Source: Larix kaempferi
Lineage: Eukaryota; Streptophyta; Pinopsida; Pinales; Pinaceae
Length of the DNA: 64,000 bases
Reading direction: 5' to 3'
Assembly: GCA_027924585.1 (NCBI GenBank)
Contig: BSBM01000826.1
Span: 17,066,001 to 17,130,000, forward strand
The notes under the pieces were generated by a model, which made no database searches, was not told the DNA's origin, and saw nothing but the letters and a program-made list of their open reading frames with translations. Below, piece after piece: positions 23,715 to 32,743 of the stretch. Position numbers and translations under genes: made by a program. Numbering within the stretch: position 1 is the first letter of the stretch; every line of letters begins with the position of its first letter.

Positions 23715-24266
23715 TGTTGAAATATTGTAACTTCAAAGAATATTATATTTGTATATTATTTATTCTTGAGATGTTCCATACCTCCGATGTGATTATACTA
23801 TAAATCCGGAGATGTTTATTCCTCCGAGTTGGGTGTGGTAACTAGGGTTATTAGACCCACCATGTGGGGGTCGGTCCAGTTAGTTATAATGGGGTATTTA
23901 ACCTAATGGTTAAATACGAGCCTACATGTACTTGTGTAAAATACATATCAGAGTAGTGTATAAATAGAGGAGGTGTGTTCCTCATTTGATACACTCACTC
24001 ACTTGAGGATAGCGCACTTGTGGAGGAGAGGTCTTCTATTGTGGAGGAGGAGATCATGTCTCAGGGTTTCATCTTTGTATATTGCTGGTCATCTATATTG
24101 AGGAAGCTTTGCTGGGTTTTCTACCCCATGAGGGTTTCCCAGGATAAATATCTGTCTCTTGTGTTTATGCTGTGCTTGTTGTTTCTTCAGTGATCCTATA
24201 TATGCTATTATTGTGAAATGGAATGTAATGCTGCTATTTTCTGTCTTAGCATATTAAATCTTAACA
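23715..24266 (+). repeat. Copia-1 3' LTR
   Basis: 552 bp, identical by eye to the 5' LTR except for one C-to-T difference at 23,875. It is followed by CGATT, the mutated right half of the target duplication. Confidence 0.95.
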
Positions 24267-24271
24267 CGATT

Positions 24272-25560
24272 TAGGTGATTCAAAATCCCAGAGAAAGAGG
24301 AAACATAAGAAAATATGATGGAAAACTAATATTATCCATTTCTTTATATGTAATTTTCAATATATTTAGGTTGGAAGTTGAAGGCTTTGGTTAGATCTTA
24401 GTTTCAAAAAATGGCAATACCTAATTTTAACAGAAATGAAGATAAAGATGAAATAAATCCTATGGAATCATTGAGAAGAATAAGGGATGCTTATAAGACT
24501 CCTTTTTGGGTGAGTATAAATTTGATGATGAATCATGGGAGTGGCAGATGAGTATTGATAAAAATACTAGACTAAATGCTACATGGGAAGTATTTGAAGA
24601 ACTCTTCTAAAAAAATGGATCAAGGACTCAAAAATGAAAGAGATGAATAAAACTTAAGATGAAAAGAAAGAAGCAAAAGAGGAACTCAAGAAAAGAGGTG
24701 AGGAGTTGTATGAATCACCAATTAAGGAGGTTCATAAATTGAATAAAGAAATTAATAGCAAAGGAAAGTGGGAAAATGATGAGTCAAAGGAAGAATTGAA
24801 AAAGAAGGATGAGGATGTATGAAAATTAATAAACCATACTAAAAATATATTGGACAAGGTCAAGAGATTGAAGGAAGAAATAAGCATGGTACAAAATACA
24901 AGGATCTTGGATGAAGAGTCTTCTAAAAGATTTGAAGAAATTTACAAGAACATTGAAAAAACTCTAAATATGGATGAGGTAAAATTATAAATAGAATATA
25001 GAATTAAAGAACATAAGAATTTAATGGCTGACATCACATTGTATATTCTAAAAGAGAAGGAAGACAAGATTCAATAAGGTCACTAGAAGATACTCGAAGA
25101 AGTTGAGCACCAACTTGAAAATATCAAAGTCGAATATAAGAAAATTATTGCAAAAGCATGTACTATTGAAGACCAAGCACAAAATATAGAAGATGACATT
25201 GTCTCTAAAAGGAAGTTTAATGATATGGGTGTGCATAATGAAGGGAAACCATCAAATGTGAAACTGTACCTACATCCTCATTACCAAGGATTTTTTCAGG
25301 AAAAACAAGAACATCTACATCGGCACTACTAAGGAAGATGGAATAATTAACAATATTCATGGAATAGAGAATTGGAAAACCATTACTCGACAAGATGTTA
25401 TCAAGCACCAAAAAATACAACAAATTGGAGAAGTCGCAATGACAACAAATGGAATCAAAGGAAAGCAAATTATGGAACAACTAGCTATCAAGAATTAAGA
25501 TTGAAAAGAATTGATTTTGGATAGATGGATCATCATCATTGGAAACAAGAAAGAAAAAAT
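24272..25560 (+). pseudogene. Gag remnant of element C (Ty3/Gypsy-like)
   Basis: From ATG at about 24,412 the translation begins MAIPNFNRNEDKDEINPMES and continues, after a frameshift, with FDDESWEWQMSIDKNTRL and TWEVFEELF, the capsid pattern of Ty3 Gag. A Lys/Glu-rich coiled-coil stretch follows (about 24,640-25,200), then an Asn/Lys/Arg-rich basic tail. Several stops interrupt it. No RT or integrase lies between this gag and the LTR at 25,649, so the element is gag-only or internally deleted. Confidence 0.65.
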
Positions 25561-25648
25561 ATAAGCAAATCCTCTTACTTGGTTTCATCACATGCAAATA
25601 CCTTATCTGCGAAGCTTCGAGGACAAATATTTTTGATGGTGGTTACTA

Positions 25649-26057
25649 TGTTATGATCCAAGGGGGGAATATATGGGGTTAAATCTATATGATATGATCC
25701 TAAGGGGGGAATATATTGGGTTAAATCTATATGATATGACTCTAAGGGGGGCATATGTGGGGTTAAATGCATATGCAATAAAGTAAATGTATATGTAATA
25801 GTGATCCTAATGAAGGGTCCACATGTGCAATGGGTGATTATGTATATAAATAGGTCATGTATTCATTGTTGAGGAGAGGATGTGAATTGGATATATGAAC
25901 GTATTGGGGGTATATGGAGGAGGTTGTCCTAGTCTTTAAGGAGTTAATGTATACCTCATCTCTCTTATCTATCTTGGATTTGTGCTCCACTTTTATATTT
26001 CTATACACGGTCTATACTATGTTATAATATGCTACCTTAAGTATTTAGTTCATAACA
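25649..26057 (+). repeat. LTR of element C (409 bp)
   Basis: It starts TGTTATG and ends CATAACA, a perfect 7-bp terminal inverted repeat. A TATA box (TATATAAATA) is at 25,843. Just upstream, CGAGGACAAATATTTTTG resembles the usual end of Ty3 pol/3' leader. The first 115 bases contain a unit of about 42 bp with the purine run AAGGGGGG three times. No 5' partner was found in the window. Confidence 0.65.
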
Positions 26058-26079
26058 TGATTAGCATAGGACATATCAC

Positions 26080-26275
26080 AAATTTTGTGTAGAGGATAGG
26101 GTGTGGGTTTATCTTTGCAAAGAGTGTCTTCAAGGTGTTTCCAAGAAGTTGAGTCCTTTGAGATATGGAATTTTTGAGATCACTGGGAAAGTCAATGTTA
26201 ATACGTTCAAACTAAACTAGTTCCCTATCTAAGAATTTATTTAGTGATCAATGTTGAGAATCTGTGAGTGTCATT
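26080..26275 (+). pseudogene. Integrase C-terminal remnant of element A
   Basis: The frame reads VWVYLCKE, then LSPLRYGIFEITGKVN.NTFKLN, matching the plant Gypsy integrase C-terminal segment (KL.P.RYGPF.I). It resumes element A after the nested block 15,101-26,057, since RT and integrase are in the same order and strand and a matching 3' LTR follows. Confidence 0.75.
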
Positions 26276-26536
26276 GTTAGACGGGGGGAGGAAGGCATAG
26301 TTCCTATAAAAACGTGCATATGACTTGAAGAGGATAATAAGAAATTTGACAAATTGACCCCAAGGGATAGACTTTGAAAAAATTCAAGTTGTATGAGATA
26401 AACCTAGTTGTAGAGAGGTTTCCTTACCTTTTCTTAGATTTTTTTGGGACCAAAAGCTTTCCATTTGGGAGAGGTCATCTGAATGGATTAAGAAAGAATC
26501 TAGTTGGATAACTTATTAATTCTCTGGTTCATATTG
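26276..26536 (+). other. 3' non-coding part of element A
   Basis: Region between the integrase remnant and the 3' LTR. Purine-rich words (GGGGGGAGGAAGG at 26,283) are present but do not abut the LTR. No further coding homology is seen. Confidence 0.4.
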
Positions 26537-27208
26537 TGCTTAAGAACCCTTGATAAATTTATATGCTTGAACACCCATATTTAATGCTTTGGCGAACAAT
26601 GATGGGTAAATGATGGTTACTGACATGGTGGAGTGATGTTGATGTGAATGATAAGGTGGAAAATAGTTATGTGATAGATGGTGATTAGATGAGGTGTTGT
26701 GATATGGAAAAAACCTAATTAATGCCTTATGGAATACATCGCTTTGTAACAAGGGAATTAGTGAACTTAATCCATAATTTAACTGGGGTAATCCCGATCC
26801 AGGTCTATAATCACTAGAGAGTATGAACTTACTTATGATTCATTTGTATTAACTAAGGTAATCCCATATAGGAACTGCTTTCCTTTACAAATGATCCTTT
26901 GCATTAGGGATGTATTGGAGGTTCCCCACACCATGAGTGGGGTAATCCATTCCATAACCTAATGACACCAAGATGAAGTAATCATTTGAAAATTTGGTAG
27001 CACTGTATTGAGGTAAAACCTTAAAGGGCCTGATGGCAAGGATTTGTGTCTCACCATATAGATAGGGGCTCCTCAAGGAACATCCCACTCCTCACTTGGG
27101 GTGATTCCACTCAAAATTTAGTGGGAAGTAGTTAGGAAAATTTTCCCAAGGTCCGACGATGTGGCCTCCTTTTTTATTGAGGATTTGACAGGGATTATCA
27201 CAACCCAT
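26537..27208 (+). repeat. Left half of the element A 3' LTR
   Basis: Diverged match to 11,176-11,700 with shared anchors AAGAACCCTTG, GGTAATCCC words and AGGGATGTATTGGAGGTTC. It ends at CCCAT (27,204-27,208), the target duplication of Copia-2, and resumes at 54,772. Confidence 0.65.
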
Positions 27209-27789
27209 TGTTGTTGTAAATGTAAGTTCGGAAGATATTCATTTGTATTTTATATTTATATTATTATTGTATTTTACTTGTCCCTTCGATGGAGATGTTT
27301 TTCCTCTATTTGGGGATGTCATTATTATGTTTGGTCATGCTAGGTCATTGAGGTAAAACCTCCATTGTAAGTCGGGGCAATAGCAACCCAAAGATTAAAT
27401 GTAAAATATATTATTGAGTCTCCCTAGGACAGGTCGTCCCAGTCAAGTTAGTCAATCCGACCTAATTAAGAAAAAGGTCACCCAAACATAAAGTATAAAT
27501 AGAGAGCTTTCTCTCTCATTTGGACACACCACTCACTTACTCAAGTTCGCATAAACAAGAGAGAGAAGACAAGTTCGCTGGAGGAGAAAGAGAGAGATCT
27601 GCAGAAGACTTCTTATTTTTTGGGTTTTCCATTTTGTGATATTGTATTAGTGACGAATCTATCTTTGAGGAAGTTGCAGGGTTTTCTCCTTTATGCTTTC
27701 GCCGAGGAAAATTATAATGTCTATTGTGTTTTGTTGTGCTTGTCATTCTTTCAGTTAAAGATCCTAGTTAATTGAATTAAAGTACAAAC
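27209..27789 (+). repeat. Copia-2 5' LTR (right end damaged)
   Basis: It starts TGTTGTTG, with TATAAATA at 27,494-27,501. The right end matches the 3' LTR up to GAATTAAAGTACAA and then changes to CTTCCACAGATC, a phrase repeated in the leader at about 27,942. The last bases of the LTR and the tRNA primer site appear to have been deleted by a repeat-mediated event. Confidence 0.85.
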
Positions 27790-28335
27790 TTCCACAGATC
27801 ATCAAAAAAAGAGGGATAGGATAACTCACCCTAGGAGGGTGCATATTTTGAAGGAAGCATAACTCAATTCATAGAATTTTCATTTTTGACCTAGTCACTG
27901 GTGCCGGGAGAAACTAGGGCTTCTTGTTCAGGGAAATTTCCTCCACAGATCAGCCTGGAAAGGAGGTCAATTCAACTCACCCTAGGAGGGCGCATCTTCC
28001 TGTGAAAGCGGAATTCAAAACTGATAATTTTCATTTTTGACCCTGTCACTACTGCCGGGGGGAAAACTAGGGCATCCGTTATTTTGCAATTCTGTTCATA
28101 TATTTGGGAAAAGGAGTACATTGGACAACTTGCCTTGAGGAGGCGCATCTTTATATCCAAGCAAAAGTTCAAAATTCCAAGTTTGAAAAATTAGGGTTTC
28201 TCTCACAAACCCTAGGCCAACCAGCTCCAGGACCAGGTTGGGAATCTCAAATTGGTAAGACCTAAATATCTTCTATTTCCATTTTAGGTTCTCATTTCAA
28301 AATGACTCACTAAACCAAGCTTGAGGATACGATTG
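27790..28335 (+). repeat. Copia-2 leader with about three tandem units of about 155 bp
   Basis: Units start near 27,791, 27,941 and 28,097. Shared words are CCACAGATCA, AACTCACCCTAGGAGGG.GCAT, TTTTCATTTTTGACC and GCCGGG.G.AAACTAGGGC. The third is more diverged. No PBS was found. Confidence 0.75.
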
Positions 28336-28339
28336 AGGG

Positions 28340-29183
28340 AGATGGCAACTTCTGAGCATGGAACTATATGACTTCTCTTGTCCTTGAAGAAAATGATTTG
28401 GACAAATATGTTAGTGAGGAGGTTCCAACACTAGAGGGAGATGAAGCAAAATCTATCCACAAGAATAAATTGGTCAAGGCCAAGAGAATTATTGTAGACT
28501 CCATTAAAGATCATCTCATCCCCCATGTGTCATCCTTGAAGACACCCAAGGAGATGTTCGATGCTTTGATGAAGTTATTCGAAGGGAAGAACATTAATTA
28601 GAAGATGACATTAAGGAACCAACTCAAGAATGTGAAGATCCTAAAATCAGAGACCATGCAATCCTATTTCACAAGGGTATCTGAAATCAAGGAACAACTT
28701 GAAGCAGTTGAAGAAAAGGTAGAAGAAGGAGAAATTGTTATGACCACCTTGAATGGTCTCCGAAGATCATGGGACTCATTCATTCAAGGAATATGTGCCA
28801 GAAAGAAGTTGATCACTTTCAGCAGACTATGGGAAGAACGCACTCAAGAAGAATCTCGACTAGTGGCAAGAGAAGAGAAGATGGGAGCAAATGATTATCA
28901 AGATATTACAACTCAAACCAGAAGAAACCACAACAAAAGGGAGGACCACCATCACAGAGACACAAAAAATCCAGAAGAGATCTATCTACTATTAGATGAT
29001 ACACATGTGATGAGAAGGGACACTACTCAAGAAACTGTCCCAGAAACGAAGCATTCTCCAAGAAGACTAACAAGAAGAGACATCATGCTCACACCGCTGA
29101 AGACGACGAACCATCAAGGAAAAGAACTAGAGAAGAAAGGGATGATTCTTCAAGTGATGAAGAATATGTATTATGATGAATAA
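28340..29183 (+). pseudogene. Copia-2 Gag remnant (UBN2/Retrotran_gag type)
   Basis: ATG at about 28,341 gives MATSEHGT then a stop. The Copia Gag core follows: DLDKYVSEEVP, then KLVKAKRIIVDSIKDHLIPHV and TPKEMFDALMKLFEGKN, a stop, then LRNQLKNVKILKSETMQSYFTRVSEIKEQL and VMTTLNGLRRSWDSF. This is the usual Ty1/Copia capsid pattern. An Arg/His-rich tail ends at 29,183. The normal zinc knuckle is blurred (a CDEKGHY-type segment is out of frame near 29,010-29,050). Two or more lesions remove function. Confidence 0.88.
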
Positions 29184-29378
29184 AGAAGAGGGAACACACA
29201 AAGTCTACTCCATTACAAAGAACAAATGATCTACAATACTTGCTCAACATTTCTGATCATAAGCAAGAAAGGTTCAGGTCCTCAGAATCATACGATGAAG
29301 TAGAGTACACTTTCAGAGATTCTAGGAGTTCCTGCAAGGAAGCAAAGATCAAGAGTTATTCCACCCAACAACCAAACA

Positions 29379-29800
29379 AATATAAGTATTTGAATTGTCA
29401 TTTCTTGTATAAATGATATTGTTCAGTTGTGTACATACTTATGTTCCTAGATTTAGATGTGTATTATGCCCGTTGCATTAATGAACAAAATACTACTAAA
29501 TATGCAAATAATGGGTAAGTGGCCAATGGTACTGTACAACATTGCATTGCTAATTATCTAGAATGGAACCTCTTTGCTGACATGTTGGGAGTAGTGCACG
29601 CTCTTAACAATGTTCCGGTAGATATGGAAGGCATCTAGAAAGTTACCGTATGAATACAGGATATGGATGAATGTTGTAGCATTGGCGAAGATAGTTGCAT
29701 GACTATATGATCTATATCTTTATGCATAAAGAATTTGTTTTGAAAATTATGAAATGTTTCTAACCACACAACTAAATTTGACTTGTTGGAAAGATCGTGT
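29379..29800 (+). other. Non-coding module shared with Copia-1
   Basis: Matches 19,830-20,265 in Copia-1 (CCTCTTTGCTGACATG, GGAAGGCATCTAGA and TACAGGATATGG anchors in the same order). It lies between gag and RT, replacing protease and integrase. Confidence 0.75.
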
Positions 29801-29879
29801 ACCATCACTGTATAAGAGAATAATATTGAGACTTGTTTCAAAAAACAAGTGACGATGATTCGGCTACAACAAATCAAGA

Positions 29880-30451
29880 AAACTACCTATCGAAGAAAAT
29901 GAAGAACCTGAAGTTCCCAGAATCAGAGACTCAGTAATGGAAGAAGCGGTTCCCGAAGATCATGAAGACCGTGACATGGAAGAACCACAAGAACCTGTAG
30001 ACCCACCTCGTGAGAAGAAATCCCACAAGAGAAGACCAACATGGACACGAGAAGCAATACAAGATGCAGAGAAGTATGACGCTCCATAGGGGATGCAACA
30101 AAAAAGCAAGAGACCCAGACGATACTCCAACTATGTATCCCTTCTAAATGTGACATAATTGAGAAAGAACCTTCCAACAATGAAGAAGAAACAAAGAAGA
30201 AGGAATGGAAGGATGCCATGATCGAGGAGTACCGGTCGATTATGAAGAATGATGTCTGGGAGATAGTACCGAGACCAGAAGGGAAGTCTATTGTGACTTC
30301 GAAGTGGATCTACAAGATCAAGCATGCTGTAGATGGTAGCATTGAAAAACAAAAGGAAAGATTTGTGGCACGTGGCTTCTCCTAGAAAGAAGGCATAGAC
30401 TACGAGGAGACATTTGCACCTGTAGCAAGATACACTTCCATCAGATCTTGT
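29880..30451 (+). pseudogene. Copia-2 RT N-terminal remnant
   Basis: After an acidic linker, the frame reads MKNDVWEIVPRPEGKSIVTSKWIYKIKHAVDGS, then KERFVARGFS, a stop, KEGIDYEETFAPVARYTSIR. This is the classic start of Ty1/Copia RT. It stops at 30,451, where the Tat-like LTR begins. The rest of the RT does not reappear in the window. Confidence 0.92.
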
Positions 30452-31660
30452 TGTTGACACAACACCCCTCCCCAAAAATTTTGAAGATATTTGGGGCCCC
30501 TCCTTTCAATGATTTTGCAGCAAGTTTTTCCTCTGTCTCTCGAGTTTATTTCTTTCTCTAACTTGATAGATTTTCATCACCTGTTTTCAAAGGAGTTCTC
30601 TCATTGATTTTTCTGAGGCAAAACCAGTCTTTTCTCTTCAGCGCATTTTTTCAGTTTTAATTCACCCGCTGTAGCGCAAGTTTTATTCTTACATCCTCCG
30701 CCACTTTGGCGCGTCTTCAAAAGATAAATTCCCCACTCGGTGTAAAACTCTAATCTCGAGTCCTCCGTCTAACGCGTACCTTGGCTCTAACTCAGCCGCC
30801 CATTTTCAAGTCTTTCATTCGGTGTGCATATTTTTAACGCAGATGATAACCATTCCTCAGCCGCCGAAGGCGCAAGAACTATACTAATCTTTCCCGCCTT
30901 GGAGTTGCGCTTCATCTTCTTGGGAGAATTAAGAGTTGGCTTGGTGCAGGAGCTCTACTTATCATCCTCGCTTCCACTGTTGCGCTTGGTCTCTTTCGAT
31001 AGCCCAAACTCTGGCGCAGTTTTAGGGGCGCATCCGTAATGGCAGGATCGCCAAGTGAGCGCAAGATTTAATGTTCAAACTTGCGCTTAGCGCAAATCGC
31101 ATAAGATATGATCACCGCCTTAGTGCAGAATTTAAATCACTGCTCGATGCTTGGCGTGAAAATCTCCTCCACCCTTGTGCACCGGTGAGTTTGGTGGGGT
31201 CTTTAATAGAGCCATGTGCCATTTTAATGCCAGAGAACCTCAAGCCCCATGAAATTAAATTCGCCAGCCTATCGTCGTACGTGACATAAATGCCACCCTT
31301 ATTTAAACAAATGCAACGGGGTTTTTCAACAAATTTTATATTCGCCGAGCAACCAGAGTTTCCCATTTTCATCAAGAGAGAGGTTTTCTATTCATCGGGC
31401 GCCTGCGGATTCATCTCCTGCCTCAAAAATTTCACCCTCAAAAGACCCTGCCAGTCTGACAGGTAGGCTCTATGCCCCTTCTTTTTCGTGAGATTGTTTC
31501 TTACACCATAGGAATTTCTTTGCAAGAAGTTTAGAGAGCACAGAACTACTGGTCTCGAAATGAGAATCCGAAGTCGCCCTGCGTGAACAGAAACCCGGAA
31601 AGTTTTATCCCTGCCTGCGAGCATGAGCTCTGTCCTGCCGTCGTGTCTTCGGCGTCCTGG

Positions 31661-32737
31661 GTAAGTTTATTCTCCCACCTTGATATCCCTGGGTTTTCCC
31701 GACAACATCTTAGCGGGCGCAGAGTTTTCACACTCAAACCCGTAGAAGCTATGACATCCCATGCAAAATGAAACTCCCTGCCAAGAATCTAATGTGCGTA
31801 AAACCCAATCCTCCCCATTCCTTGCAGCTAAAGTTTCATCCTGTGAGCCGAAATTGACTTAGGATATATTAAATCAACCCATCGTGCCCACTTAGAACCC
31901 TGATAACCTAGCCCAGAAGTCTAACTCATAGAAGCCAACAGCTGCGGGGTTTCTCCAGCTTTTACGCAATCTCTACTATATGGGTCAACTACATAAACTA
32001 GCGACATTATTATATGCTCATTTATATGCTCGTTCAACCAACATTGCTCACACTACACTATAGGATTTAGCTCTATCAGCTGCCGTCGCGTAAAATGTTT
32101 AAACACTGACGCATTGTAAATATCGCATGCATAATGTTAAGCGCTAGCACATAAATAAGGTTAGAAGAGCGCATGCAAAGTTGTTTGGACTAGCGCACAA
32201 ATGTTTTTAGCTTTGGTGCATGGATAAAATTGGGGCACTAGTGCATGAAATATTTTGGGCATTAGCGCAGAAAATACATTTTTGCTTAGCGCACAAATAA
32301 TCTTAGGCGCCGGTGCGCATGAAACATCTAGGTATTAGCGCATAAAATCCCACTTGTACCCCAGCGCACATTAGATAACTGATCTTAGTGCGCGCAAAAT
32401 CCCAAGCACGGCGCAAAGCTCTATTAGGCGCTAGCGCAGAAATCTTCATCAGACTCGCGCAAGTTTGTGTGACAATTCAGGGGATACCTGCACGTTGAAA
32501 ATGAATGGCGCAGATTCAAAGATGATCTTGCTCGTTGTCCTGATGTCTTGTCTTTACTTTTAGCATGGAATGGCATTGTTGAATTAAGCTTAATCTTGAA
32601 ATGAAGATAATTATGATTTTTAAGGCAACCTCTATATTGTGAAAATGTTATATTTTGGCTCTGCCATAGAGTGTTGCTAATGCTTGAAGAAGTGGTCTAA
32701 CTAAAGTCTTTATTGACATTGCCTTGTTCACCACAAG
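31661..32737 (+). other. Candidate intron inside LTR-A
   Basis: A strong donor (CCTGG/GTAAGTTTA at 31,661) and an acceptor (CACCACAAG ending at 32,737) frame 1,077 bp ending 6 bases before the ATG of the LTR reading frame at 32,744. Both sites are also present in LTR-B (45,366 and 46,462). A CTAAC-like branch word lies upstream of the acceptor in both. A possible weak TATA (TTATTTAAA at 31,299) is upstream. Splicing is inferred, not shown. Confidence 0.4.
32120..32470 (+). repeat. Array of TAGCGCA-type motifs in LTR-A
   Basis: About 14 short sites built on (T)TAGCGCA or GGCGCnA recur every 20-40 bp, often followed by an A-rich AAAT tail. Good examples lie near 32,195, 32,276, 32,295, 32,336 and 32,429. 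Some are palindromic GCGCTAGCGC. The same array is in LTR-B. It looks like a cluster of binding sites, but no factor is identified. Confidence 0.7.
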
Positions 32738-32743
32738 ATTACC

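Larger units (their letters stand above)
17014..24266 (+). mobile_element. Copia-1: young non-autonomous Ty1/Copia element
   Basis: Two LTRs of 552 bp (17,014-17,565 and 23,715-24,266) start TGTTGA and end TTAACA. I found one difference (C at 17,174, T at 23,875). A PBS matching initiator-Met tRNA (TGGTATCAGAGC) follows the 5' LTR, and a polypurine tract precedes the 3' LTR. Flanking 5-mers are TGATT and CGATT, a target duplication with one mismatch. The 6.1-kb interior lacks gag, protease and integrase and keeps only broken RT-RNase H ends, so it must depend on proteins supplied in trans. Near-identical LTRs with a ruined pol indicate it moved recently as a non-autonomous element. Confidence 0.93.

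Noticed and set aside
31071-31289. Small 72-codon frame open in both Tat LTRs (also 44,775-44,993)
   Set aside because: About 14 of 72 residues differ between copies, with many radical changes (His/Arg to Cys, Pro/Lys swaps), which does not look like selection on a protein. It lies in the U3-like GC-rich part.
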